Shown here in pieces: positions 44,209-55,046 of a stretch of 64,000 bases of DNA. Numbering within the stretch: position 1 is the stretch's first letter; each line of letters starts with the position of its first letter. Location of the stretch: positions 6,745,001-6,809,000 of the forward strand of contig JASXTE010000015.1 in NCBI GenBank assembly GCA_030280995.1, given 5' to 3'. The notes beneath the pieces were generated by a model. It saw only the letters and a program-made list of their open reading frames with translations, had not been told where the DNA came from and searched no databases. Made by a program: the position numbers and the translations under genes. This DNA comes from Hemileia vastatrix. Taxonomy: Eukaryota; Basidiomycota; Pucciniomycetes; Pucciniales; Zaghouaniaceae.

Positions 44209-47200
44209 TTAAGGTTTTGGTTTTAAAGGATATTTCAAATGAAAAGATTTTAGGAGTTCAGGGGCGTTAGAAACATTGATGGCTGGTTCCCAGGATGTTT
44301 TGTCTGAGTCATTGAGGAAGCCTTCCCATTCCACGAGGTATGGAAGTTTCCCCTTGCGTATTCTTGAATCAAGGATACAACTTAATTCTCACTCTAGATG
44401 ATCTTCTACTTCAACCGGTTCCGGAGGGGGTTGGTTCTTGCCCGGGTATATTTCTCGAGCCAGTTCCAGGAGAGATACATGGAAAACAGGGTGAATTGCC
44501 TGCCATTTAGGAGGTAACTTGAGTCAAAATGCAGTTTTAGAGACTTCAGAGTCGATTTTGAATGGTCCCAAGCGCTTTTCAGCCAGTTTCTTTGATGGTT
44601 GTGTTGTTCAAATGTTTTGTGCGTCGAGCCATACTTTGTCGCCTGGTTTAAAGGAAGGAGCAGATTGTCAATGTTTGTCGGCCTGTTCCTTGTATCTTCG
44701 AATCGCTGATTCCAAATTTGTTTTAAGTTCTTCTTGGAGTCGTGATATAGTTCGAAGATAATGTTCCGCAGGATGATTAGTTCCTACATGGATTGAGTTG
44801 AATCGAGGATGTCGTCCATAAATAGTTTCGAAGGGAGATTGTCGTGTCGAAGAATGAGTCAAGTTATTATAAGCAAATTTGGCCAATGGTAACCATGTGG
44901 TCCAATTGTCTTGTTGGTAACTGACATACATTCGAAGATATTGTTCGAGGATTTGGTTAACTCTTTCTGTTTGACCATCGGTTTCAGGGTGATAGGCCGT
45001 GGAGAGGTTCCTCATGATATTGAGTTGTCGACACAGTTGGGTCCAGAGTGTGGATACAAACAATGAGCCTCTATCTGAAATAATATAATTTGGTAAGCCG
45101 TGTTTGAAAAATACATATTCAAAAACAATTTTGACAAATCTTCTGCTGTAGCAGTAGTAGTGGTTTTGATGAAAATAGACATTTTTGAAAATCTATCTAC
45201 TATTACTAATATAGCATCAAAATCATTAGAAAAAGGAAGTTGAGAAATGAAATCCATCAATAAAGATTCCCAAGGTTTAGAGGGAATAGGAAGTGGTTGA
45301 AGCAACCCATGCTTCCGGTGATGGGGAGCCTTATTCCTATTACATTCGTAACAAGCTTTTATATAGGCCTTGATTTCCCTGGTCATACCTGGCCAGAAGA
45401 AATCCCTTGCTATTAACTGGTAGGTTTTATCAACCCCAAAATGACCAGCTAATGGAGAAAGGTGTCAACTGTTGAAAATCCATAATTTTATCTCATTGTT
45501 GTTGGGTATGACTACTCTACCTTCGAAGACTAATAGACCTGATTCAATACTAAATCTTTTGGCCCCTTTCTTCGAGAGTATTTTGTCTTTTAAACCTAAA
45601 CAATATTCGTCCTTCGACTGAGCTTCGAGGATGTTGGATAGTGGATTTTGAAAAGATTGAATTGTCATCGAATTAAGTTGATGAGTCGTTAACATTGATT
45701 CGTTGAAGATTGATTGCACATTTGCTGGGTTCTTGTTAGCAAATGCGTCCCCCCGCTGTGGGTAAACGTCGTCCTGACGTGACAAGATATCTGGGACAAT
45801 GCAGTTTTTTCCTGGGCAATAGGAAATAGAGAAGGAAAATTCAGACAAAAATTCAGCCCACCTGGCTTGACGCCTGGCTAACACTTTGGAAGACATGAAG
45901 TATTTTAAAGCATTATGATCTGTTAAAATTTGAAAAGGACTATCTAGGCTGAGAAGAAAAGAACGCCATTTTTTAAGACAATGGATAATAGCTAAAAGCA
46001 CTTTGTCATGAATTTCATAATTTAATTCTGCTGCAATGAGTTTGCGTGACTCAAAAGCAACAGGATGAAACAATTTTGTTTCAGGTTTAATTGGGAGATG
46101 ACCCCTGCAATAGCATAATTGCTTGCATCTGTCTCAACTATTGTCGAAGCAGAAGGATCAAAATGTTGAAGGATTGGGGCTGTGGTGAACGCCGTTTTTA
46201 GTGCTTCGAATTCCTTTCGTGCTGTAGAAGTAAAAACAAAAGGAATGTCTTTTCTAAGAAGAGAAGTAAGATTGGAAATAGTTTTAGAGTAATCTTTAAT
46301 AAATCTTCTATAGAAGTTGGCAAAACCCAAAAATCCTTGGAGCAATTTAATGTTTTTGGGTCCAGGCCTTTCCAGAATTTTCTGGACTTTTTTGTCATCC
46401 ATGACTAAACCGTCAGTGGAAAATGTAAAACCCAAAAAATCAATTGATTTGAGGTGGAATTCGCATTTATTATGCTTGGCGTAGAGACCATGATCTCGAA
46501 GACGATTTAGGACCTGTCAAACATGATGAATATGTTCATCCAGTGTCTTTGAGAAAATTAAAATATCATCTAAGTAGACGACAACAAATTGTTCGACAAC
46601 ATCTTGGAAGATTTCATTAACAAAAGTTTGAAAAGTTGAAGGTGCGTTACATAATCCAAAAGGCAGGACTAAATATTCAAAACTACCAAATCTAGTGCGC
46701 ATTGCAGTCAGTGGTTCATGACCTACTGCAATGCAAATCAGATTGTAAGCGCCTCTAAGATCAATTTTAGAAAAGAAATTAGCACCATTGAAAAGGGTAA
46801 GAAGTAATGACATAGGAGGAACAGGATATGCATTCTTCTTAGTGACTGTGTTGAGCTTTCTATAGCCAACACACAACCTAAGACTACCGTCCTTCTTTTT
46901 TACAAAGAGGAAAGGGGAGCCGGTTGGAGATTTACTGGCTCTGATGAAACCTTTGGCTACATTCTCTGCAATGTAGTCTCGAAGAACTTGTGATTTGTCC
47001 TTCGACAAAGAATAGACGGGACCTGCCGGAGGTACTGGGCCTATTAACTCTATTTGATGGTCGTAGGGTCGATGAGGTGGTAACTTATTGGCCTTGTGGA
47101 TTGAGAAAACATTGGGGAAATCGTGATAGATTTCTGGTAGAGTTGATTTAATGGCTTCAACGTTGATTTGGTCATCCTCTTCATCTTTGAGAGAATCTGT

Positions 47201-47839
47201 CAAGGGGATACCTGTATTGAGAGAGCAGAATTCGATTACTTCGAGGCAATTTAAATCCTCTTCGAGTGAAGTCATCGAGCTAGAAGGGTTAGCCAATTGC
47301 TAATTTAGAGAAGGATCAGATGCTTGCAAGTCATCTGGCAGAGACTTATCCTCTAGCAGGACGTTGTCAGGCGGGTTGTTTAACTCCCTATTGACCTGCA
47401 TTGAAGAATCAGAAATATACTTAGAGTGTGGGGTGATCAATTCCTTAGTCCAATCAATTTCTGGATTCCAATGTGTTAAAAAGTCATGGCCAAGAATGGT
47501 ATCGTCCATCCTTGGGGCGTCCAAGATTGATAATTCCCACTCGAAGGGGGGAAAGTTCGGAAAGTTGAAAACCCATAAAACTCTCATACTTACCCAATAT
47601 TTGGGTTCCTCTGATTCGACCAAATAGATTGGAGTTCGATCGATATCTGTAAATGTTAGTTGAAGCTTCTCGGCAAAAGATAAACTAACAAAACAAATTG
47701 AAGCTCCAGAGTCTATAAGGCAACTGAAGGGGATATCCTCCTTAAAAACAGTGAATCTCAAGCGGTTTAAGGCAACTCCAGTCCTTAAGACATAGAGGTT
47801 CTGTGCACTGGGAGAGATAACATAGTTTGCTTTGCACAC
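44209..47839 (-). pseudogene. pol: Gypsy-2 pol: protease, RT, RNase H, integrase, chromodomain
   Basis: The protease is CLIDSGASICFVS (~47705). RT has KDGSLRLCVGYRKLN, FSKIDLRGAYNL, LPFGLCNAPSTFQ and VVYLDDILIFS (YLDD ~46570). RNase H has [15 protein letters not shown] and [10 protein letters not shown]. Integrase has the zinc region (LAGHFGVDKTYQL, CYECNRNKAP) and core (MDFISQLP, AYHPETDGQTERVNQILE). The chromodomain (KLPYLVEWEGFLNDSDKTSWEP) ends at 44209. Lesions: TAG at 47297-47299, TGA at 46517-46519, a frameshift near 46080, TGA at 45465-45467 and a frameshift near 45050. The TGA after HIHHV, the RNase H frameshift and the TGA before integrase are shared with Gypsy-3. Confidence 0.93.
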
Positions 47840-47853
47840 AAGTAAACTATCTA

Positions 47854-49041
47854 CTAGTTTTTTGACTTCAAACTAGTACCTTCTCCTTCCTTCAACTTTA
47901 CACAGTCTTCCAACTTGTGCTTACCCCCACAATACATACATAACCCATTATCTGCTTGTCTCTTCCTCTCAGCTTCTTTAAGTTCCCCTTTAGGATCCAG
48001 TACTTTGCTGATATCGCCTGGGGTTGAGCCTTTTGGCCGAGGTTTATCCTTTCCCTTATTGGGTTTGGATTGAGTTGAGGAGGATTGATTTGGTCGTGGG
48101 TGTGAAGAAGTTCCCGATTTGAAATTTAGGCCTTGAGATTTGTTGGCATATCGACGATGTTGAAGTCGTCCTTGATAAACGCCGTCAAGTTCAAGGGTTT
48201 GATCCATTAAATCCGTTAAAGTAGTCATCTTCTGACCGTGAAGATTTAATTGATCCAGAATCCTAGAAGGAAGTCCTTTCTTGAAATGATACTTAAGGGC
48301 AGCATCATTCCAACCTACTCGAGTTTGAAGTGCTCTGAAGTTTGAGATATATTCAGAGGCTTTACCATTATCACTCATGCGAAGGAAATCAAGTTCAATT
48401 TCTGCGTTGTCAGTTTCATTAGGGTCCCCAAACAAGGTAAAAAGTTGGTCTTTGAACTTTTCCCAATTATTGATAAGTAAGTGGGTTTCTGTCGAAGAAA
48501 GCATGAGCAGATAAGGTTCGAACCATCTTGCTGCTTTCCCGGCTAGGAATGAAGAAGCGTAAACAACCTTTGATCGGTCGCTGTTAAAGGTTCGAGGGTC
48601 ATTATGGAACAGCAGCTTGCAAGTTTGCAAGAAGGGTCGCAATTTGTTGGGGTGATCTCCGTCGAATTTGTCAGGAGATTTCATAGAAGGAGTTTTGATT
48701 TTAGATCCCTCCAAAGACGTTGGATTTGAAAGGGTTTTCATGAAAAGTCTCATGAAATCTTCCAGAGAGTTAGATGTTCCAGGTTCTGAGGATTGACCAG
48801 AAGGGTGATTGGTTGGGGCTGATGGTGCCTCGTGCATTGTATCCTCTCCTTCTTCTTCATCACTAGAATCCTCAAAATCTTGTGGGATGTCTTCTACAGA
48901 TTGAACTGAATGTTGCCGTTCCCTAAGGTCGAGTGGTTCCAAAGAGTGAGTGCGGGAAACAGACCTTGTGGCTGTTGGCCTGCCCCTAGCGCGAGCTCTA
49001 GTAGTAGCGCCTGGAGGAGGAGTGCGTTGAACAGGTGCCAT
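47854..49041 (-). CDS. gag: Gypsy-2 gag, 395 aa
   Basis: The frame is intact from ATG at 49041 to two consecutive TAG codons. The N-terminal third is disordered and acidic (DSSDEEEGED). The capsid-like domain runs from about 125 to 290 (PDKFDGDHPNKLRPFLQTC, AARWFEPYL, LFTLFGDPNE, YISNFRALQTRVG, LPSRILDQL). A zinc knuckle CMYCGGKHKLEDC (CX2CX4HX4C) lies near the C-terminus. Pol follows after a stop and in a different frame, so expression would need frameshifting, or pol is mutated at its start. This is the best-preserved retrotransposon gene in the window besides Gypsy-1 gag. Confidence 0.94.
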   Translation of the reverse strand: MAPVQRTPPPGATTRARARGRPTATRSVSRTHSLEPLDLRERQHSVQSVEDIPQDFEDSSDEEEGEDTMHEAPSAPTNHPSGQSSEPGTSNSLEDFMRLFMKTLSNPTSLEGSKIKTPSMKSPDKFDGDHPNKLRPFLQTCKLLFHNDPRTFNSDRSKVVYASSFLAGKAARWFEPYLLMLSSTETHLLINNWEKFKDQLFTLFGDPNETDNAEIELDFLRMSDNGKASEYISNFRALQTRVGWNDAALKYHFKKGLPSRILDQLNLHGQKMTTLTDLMDQTLELDGVYQGRLQHRRYANKSQGLNFKSGTSSHPRPNQSSSTQSKPNKGKDKPRPKGSTPGDISKVLDPKGELKEAERKRQADNGLCMYCGGKHKLEDCVKLKEGEGTSLKSKN

Positions 49042-49118
49042 TTTAAGAATTTAGAGAAAACCCCTGAAAAGGGACGTAGTAGTGCAAAGAATGAGAACTA
49101 CAGAGAATTAAATTATAC

Positions 49119-49891
49119 TGTCACCGGACGACCTAGGCACCAGGTCGAGGATGTTCCTGAAAGTGAGATGAGAGATTTAGAAACTTCTTCGAAGCACAGA
49201 GGAATGATTCGAGGAAGTGATTCAAAGGTCACTCGAAGTAAGAGCTACAGGTTTGAGGTTCGTTCTAGAAGAATTATAAAATAGTTTCAAAGGTAATAGG
49301 AATTCTTAAGATCTCACGAAGGGTTGGAAATTCAATAATCAAAGATTTAGGATTTAGAAATGAATATTGAGAAAATAAAAGAAAGAGACAATAACAATGA
49401 TTTAACTTAAAGATTTTACCACTATTAATGTAAATACGTTTTATAATTTAATTCTAAGGAATATAGAACCAAATACCCAACCCTTTTATATCCTTTATTC
49501 CTCCTCGCATTGACCTCCCTTTCATCGCACCATTCCCATACCATTGACCATTACTAACATACACTTAGACCCTCTTCGCTAAATATCCATCCATGCTCAA
49601 TTTACCCCTTTTTTAATTAATTAACAAAACTTTTAATGAGAACTACTACTGTACTATTACTTTGATCCTAGCGCTGTGTGTCGCTTATTGAAAAGGAGAC
49701 TAAGGCACCCTATTGGGAGATTGACTAATTTAGATTTAGAGTTTAGGCTAGCGCAGTTAAATAGTAAGTACACAAAGGGGAATCACAGTTGCTATGGAGA
49801 ATTGCTTTCTGCGCTTCGAGTATAGATTTAGGACTCGATATTATTGATTTAATGAGCTGCTTTTGCCTCAAGTGTCACATGGCGCGTGACA
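49119..49891 (-). repeat. Gypsy-2 5' LTR
   Basis: 773 bases, paired with 41377-42149. On the minus strand it is followed by GTATAATTTAATTCTCTG, the position of a primer-binding site; no tRNA match was recognised. Positions 49042-49118 are the short leader to gag. Confidence 0.95.
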
Positions 49892-50103
49892 GTTATTCAT
49901 GGATTTATGGGTTGGAAGGACATTTCTGGGTTAATGTGGATGCTTGGGGATGTTATTGGGGGCTTGGAAATTTTATTTATTTCCTTTATATGATTTTGAT
50001 TTCATTAAATCTCTTTTTGATTGTTTATTTTACCTGTTTATTCATGGTAACCGCTTTTATCTGGATTTTCTATTTGTGGTATAGATCTGTGGTATCATTA
50101 ATA

Positions 50104-50353
50104 CACTACGCAATATAAGGGGTGGACTTGCTAGCAAGTCCTCAACCTGAACTCAGATGGAACTCAGACTGAACTCATACTGAACTCATGCTGAACTCTA
50201 CTTGAAGACCCGCCTAAAACTGTTCTGCTGAGTGGTGTTCATCCCTGATTGTATGTTTCCTTTATCAATAGCTCAATGTGTGTTCAATCTGTGGTGAGTT
50301 TGGGTCCAAGGTTGCGGACTCTCTAGCAAGTCCGCCCCCCATATTGCGTGGTG
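50104..50353. mobile_element. 250-base CACTA MITE in solo LTR 2 (TSD ATA)
   Basis: The left end is CACTACGCAATATAAGGGG. The right end, read inward, is CACCACGCAATATGGGGGG. Both continue into GGACTTGCTAG. ATA flanks both sides (50101-50103 and 50354-50356), and removing the insert restores the LTR sequence. Inside are five or six copies of a (C/G)TGAACTCA motif, a typical subterminal repeat pattern. No coding capacity. Confidence 0.92.
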
Positions 50354-50833
50354 ATAGTGATGGAGGGTCCTTACTTGAGGTCTGGGTGTTGAATCTGCTT
50401 GAAGTGGAGGAAATGGGGAAGTGATGGGCCCTCACAGTGCTGTAATTTCTGGGGATAGCAGTGACATCATCTGGATTGAAGGTCTGTGCACTCCAGTGTA
50501 TTTGGGTATAAGTAAGAAGGGATTTTGACGGTTACTTATCATCATTCAATTACTACAATTCAAACAACCACTACAATACAATTATTAACATTCAGAAATA
50601 TATTATAAAGCCATTATAAATTGATATTATCTTTATATAAGCTATAACTATATTTTATTCACCTATTTTCCACCACTAGCACGCATTTAAATCCAAGTAT
50701 TGTGAGTTTTATTTGAGTATAACTATTTTATTAGTCTTCTTCTGAGGTTTAATCACTAAATCGTTTATCAATAAGTAGTAGGACCATAAATAAACACTAT
50801 TATATCATACTTATATACTAGACTATACTGACA

Positions 50834-52051
50834 ATGACGATTGAAAAACAGAATTACCTGATTAAACTTAATTACATTCAGGAAAAAATGTAGTGATGGT
50901 ATTTAATCACTTTCATTTTAAGTTAAGGTTGGTTTAATTGTCATATTAACCTTATGACTGAAAATTGTGGTTCTCAAATGCTAAAGTCACTCACTCTTTG
51001 AATATTATCAAGAGTTGATAATAGGAATGGTTACTGCTCTAAAGTAAATGTTGGCTTGTGCTATCTTTCTATCACTGAAAATACTTTACATATTTTTTAA
51101 TCATGTAATTTTCAGTTAACCAATAGTTTGAACACCAGTAAAAAAAATATTTTGTAGAAAATCCTATAGAACTAGCTATACACCTTGACCAAGGGAGTTG
51201 GAGAAAAACTAGAAAGAAAATCCTCTGTCCATTTAGAAAAATATAAGTGAGATTTACCTGCTACAGTAAATTGGTTCCTGTTGTTAAAAGACCCTTTTCC
51301 AATACAAATGACTGCCTGATCAGACAAGAAAGTAGTCTCCAGACAGACTACCAAACCAAAGAACTGAAATGTAGACCAACGTCCACACCAGAGAAAGAAA
51401 AAATAATTGATGTAGGTTGAAAATCCACACCAGAGACATCAATAATACTTGATATAGCTTGCAAGACTGCACCAGAGAAAACAGTTGCCAAAGTTGAGTT
51501 GAATGAAGAACTAACCTTACAACAAACACAGCCAATTGTGGCCAAAAAACAGTGAAAACTGAGTGAAGAACAAGAATATCTCCTTTGGATGGTTTTATGA
51601 TAATTAAGGTTTCCCCAAACTTTCTTATTCACTATTTACACACAGACCACTATCAAATAGGCCATGCACACCAACAAATTTGGCGTTTCTGAGCGCCAAA
51701 TTGCATAAAACCCCTCTAAAAACGCTTCCCAGCCTTCTAGCACCAAGTCAGATAGTCTGCCCGATGTTGGGAGGCCCACCTGAAGTGGCAGGATTGCCCT
51801 GAAGCCAGAAAACCACCAAAAACCTCCAAAAACACCCAAAATACTTAGAAAAATAAACTACAACTACTAAAACCTTTAAAACACATAATTAAGCTACAAC
51901 ATCATTGGGACATGAAATGTAGAGAAAAATTATCCTATTCCAATGGTACTAAGCACTTAACCCTAAGACTTAAGGTTAGCCTGTAAAACACAAAAAACAA
52001 AATTAAAAAGCTATCTTTTAAAATGAAAAATCAGAAATAATCCCTCAAATA
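50834..52051. other. Flanking DNA with no convincing gene
   Basis: 50834-50838 is the ATGAC duplication of solo LTR 2. From 51170 to 51840 the minus strand is less AT-rich and has short open frames (for example VVCLETTFLSDQAV), but I recognise no family. 51360-51490 has about three degenerate repeats of a (C)ACACCAGAGA motif. AAATACTTAGAAAAATAAAC at 51839, with its downstream sequence to about 51960, resembles 60604-60690, suggesting a duplicated segment around the Gypsy-3 insertion. 52047-52051 is the AAATA duplication. Confidence 0.5.
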
Positions 52052-52862
52052 TGTTACCTGATGACCTACACACAAGGTCGAGGGTGTTCCTGGAAGTGAG
52101 ATGGAGGGGGTAGATTTAGGAACTTCTTTGAAGCACAGAGGAAATGTTTGAGGAAGTGATTCCCCAATGACTCAAAGGAAGAGCTACTGGTTTGAGATAT
52201 TTTCGATAAGAATTCTAATATAATTTAAAGTTAATATTAATATTCTTAACATCTCACAAAGGGTTGGAAAACTCAATAATCAAAGATTTAAGTTTTAGAA
52301 ATTATTACTGAGAAAAATAAGGAAATGTACAATAATAATGATTTAACCTGAAGCTTTACCACTATTAACTATATATACGTTTTATAGTTTAATTCTAAAG
52401 AAATATCAAACCAAAAATCCAACCCCTTTTATATCCATTACTCCTCCTTGCATTGACCTCATATCCATCCGTCATTCCGCACACCACAGACCATCAAAAA
52501 TACACCCGTTACACCTGGACCCTCCTCACTAACATCCTTTAGCCCTTTAATCATCCACTAACCATCCCGTTCATGCTCACTATACCTGTTAATAACACAC
52601 AGATACTTAATAAACCTTTTGAGAAATATTACATTAATTATTGCGCTGTGCATTGCTTATCAAAGAAAAGACTAAACACACTATTGAGAGATTGACTAAT
52701 TTAGATTTAAAGTTTAGATTAGCATGGTTTAATAGTGAGTACACAAAGTAAAGTTGCAGTTGCTATGTAGAATTGTTTTCTGCCCTTTGAGTATGGATTT
52801 AGACCTCAGTATTATTGATTTATAGAGCTGCTTTTGCTTCAATTGTCACGTGGCACATGACA
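52052..52862 (-). repeat. Gypsy-3 3' LTR
   Basis: Begins TGTTACCTGATGACC and ends CACATGACA on the plus strand; paired with 59791-60603. Directly followed by GATGCCCGGGTATAAAA, as in Gypsy-2, with no purine tract for the minus-strand element. Confidence 0.9.
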
Positions 52863-52966
52863 GATGCCCGGGTATAAAATGCGAGCTCCATTGAGCGTGA
52901 GACATATTCTTCCCACACTAATTTTTCTGAATCCTTCATTTATTAATTATTATTGTTTCTTGTATT

Positions 52967-53925
52967 ATGTTGAACTGCCCTAGTCCAACTCCCATGCCTC
53001 CACACCCCAAAGCAGATGGTGGAATCATTACACGGCAATATTCCCAAGCATGCACGGCCTGCAAATCATTGGAGTATTTTTGCATTGAAAGAACCGCCAC
53101 ACAAGGTCCTCACCAGAAATGCAAGTTTTTCCGCTGGAGATGGGTGACGTGTGATGCTCCCTCAAAAAATGAGGACATCAAGCAAATATTTACCAAGACT
53201 AAGTACTGGGTAATATCAAAGACCAAAGAGGTGGTCAAAGACATTTAGGAAGTGTTGGTTGGGGACAATTGTTTGGTAGAAGAAGTTGAGGAAGAGGTCA
53301 AGGATACCAAACAACTTGGGTAACCCCGGCCACAGGTAGAAAACAAGGGGTGGAAGAGGAGGTGGATGAACTGGTTGAAGAGGATGAGGATGAAGTTCCC
53401 ATCTCTAACCGGACTCCTAAGAAGCAGCGGATGATCATCAAAGATGATGAAGAGGAGAAGGAAGTGACAGTAGAGGTCACCCTGAGGCTATTCATAGAGC
53501 CTGACCCGGTTTTTGATGTAAGTCTGCCTTTGCTTGTTTCAAGATTCTGTTACTGATGACTGTATGTTTTTTAGAATTCAGATGTCATCGCGGAAGCTCC
53601 AATTGTGGAAGCTGCGCCATCGCTGCCAATTGAGGAAAGTCAACTGGCGGTTGATTTGAGAGAGGATAACAAGGAAACCCATGACCAGGTATGGTCAAAG
53701 AAACCTTGGCATGGTTGACGTGCTCAATTCTTTGATAATTTAGGTTATGAGATTGACAAGATTGTTGATTCCGCCTCCTTTGAAGTGGTAGAAGAATTTA
53801 TGGAGATTGGAGAAGTGGTACTGGTAGGAGAGGAGGAGGTATTTGAAAAATGCAGGAAGGAAATAAGGGTGGTATTGGAAAAAATGAAAAAATTGGTTTT
53901 GAAGAAAATACAGGAGAAAATTTGA
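52967..53925 (+). pseudogene. Antisense gene of Gypsy-3: Zn2Cys6-like cluster protein, degraded
   Basis: Exon 1 is 52967-53517 and exon 2 is 53575-53925, with intron GTAAGT...TTTAG at the same place as in Gypsy-2. The N-terminus MLNCPSPTPMPPHPKADGG and CTACKSLEYFC match Gypsy-2. The second half CKFFRWRWVTC has lost one cysteine (F in its place). The linker stop of Gypsy-2 is absent. Stops here are TAG near 53248 (TGG in Gypsy-2), a frame break near 53320 and TGA at 53717 (CGA in Gypsy-2). The NLS-like segment reads PKKQRMIIKDDEEE. The tail FEKCRKEIRVVLEKMKKLV is open to 53925 and probably forms a helix. The TATA-like box is at 52873-52879. Confidence 0.72.
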
Positions 53926-55046
53926 AATGGAAAGAGAAAAAAGAAAGGAAGTAAAAACAGAAAAAATAGAAAGCAATTTGTGTATTTATTTTATTTTGTT
54001 GTTTTAATTGAAATTTTAATATATATTTTATAAGAATTTATAAAGAACAGAAAAGGAATAAAAAATTTGGATAAAATTTTTGTTTTAAATTTTGAAAGTA
54101 GGAAAGAAAAAATATTTAACTGAGAAAATTTTTAGTTTAAATTTTGAAAAGGAAAGAAAAAAAATTAAGTAAGAAGAAAAAAAAAGTTTATTGAAAACAA
54201 ATTTGTTTGAAATGAAAATTTAATGAGAGAAAAATTTGTTATTTGTGAAAGTTTATTTATTAATTTTTTTGAGGAATTTTGGTTATTTGAAAAGAAAGAG
54301 AAAAATAGTTTTGAAAAAAGAATTTGAAAGAAGGAAGTAATTTGTTCAAAGAATTTTAAAAGAGAGATTTAAAGGCTGAAGTCAAGTTTGAGAAAGATTG
54401 TTGTATTGAGTTTGTGAAAAATTTTGATAGTTCTAAGAAAAAGAAATAAGGGAAAGAAGAAAATTTTTTAAGGATAAAAGAAAGAAAATTAAAGGTATTA
54501 TTGATTTTTAAGATTTTATTTTAATGAATTTTAAGATTTTATTTTTATTATTTTATTTTGTTTTAATTTTAACTTTTTAATTTAATTTAATTTAATTTTA
54601 GTTTATTTTATTTTATTTTATTTTATTTTAATTTAATTTAATTTAATTTAATTTAGTTTATTTTATTTTATTTTATTTTATTTTATTTTATTTTATTTTA
54701 TTTTATTTTATTTTATTTTATTTTATTTTATTTTATTTTATTTTATTTTATTTTATTTTATTTTATTTTATTTTATTTTATTTTATTTTATTTTATTTTA
54801 TTTTATTTTATTTTATTTTATTTTATTTTATTTTATTTTATTTTATTTTATTTTATTTTATTTTATTTATTTAGTTTATTTATTTAGTTTTAAAGAAGGT
54901 TTAAAAAAGCTTTTGAAAAGAAGAAAGAAGAAAATAGAAAACAGAGTAGGGTTTTTTAGAAGAGAAGAAGTTTTAAAATTTTAAGATAAGAAAAGGAAAG
55001 AGAAAGAAATGAAAAAGAGAAGAGAAGAGAAAAATAAAAGAGAGTT
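53926..55046. repeat. Spacer of Gypsy-3 with a long TTTTA microsatellite
   Basis: Purine-rich sequence, then TTTAA/TTTTA repeats from about 54580, and an almost pure TTTTA run of roughly 43 units from about 54656 to 54870. It sits at the same place as the shorter TTTTA tracts of Gypsy-2 (between the antisense gene and pol 3' ends). Confidence 0.93.

Larger units (their letters stand above)
41377..49891 (-). mobile_element. Gypsy-2: full-length Ty3/Gypsy chromovirus with an antisense gene (TSD GTTAT)
   Basis: LTRs of 773 bases each lie at 41377-42149 and 49119-49891; TSD GTTAT is at 41372-41376 and 49892-49896. Minus strand: gag, protease, RT, RNase H, integrase, chromodomain. Plus strand, just inside the left (3') LTR: a spliced gene with a TATA-like box. 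The LTRs differ at only a handful of sites by eye, so insertion is fairly recent, yet pol has stops and frameshifts. No purine tract abuts the 3' LTR. Confidence 0.93.
40884..50833 (+). repeat. Gypsy-1 solo LTR 2, in three pieces
   Basis: The pieces are 40884-41376, 49892-50103 and 50354-50833, interrupted by Gypsy-2 and a CACTA MITE. Orientation is opposite to the other Gypsy-1 LTRs (TGTCAGCCTAG...CTATACTGACA). Neither side has Gypsy-1 internal sequence, so it is a solo LTR left by recombination. The ORF at 49789-50118 is a chimera spanning the Gypsy-2 LTR and this LTR and is not a gene. Confidence 0.92.

Noticed and set aside
46080..46110. Programmed ribosomal frameshift in RNase H of Gypsy-2
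   Set aside because: The shift is in the middle of a catalytic domain, not at a gag-pol boundary, and nearby stops are also present; a shared mutation is simpler.
49789..50118. 109-codon plus-strand ORF
   Set aside because: It crosses the junction between the Gypsy-2 LTR and solo LTR 2, so it is a chance fusion made by the insertion.
51172..51839. Several short minus-strand ORFs in a less AT-rich patch
   Set aside because: No domain motif, frames overlap each other, and the open stretches coincide with degenerate CACACCAGAGA repeats.
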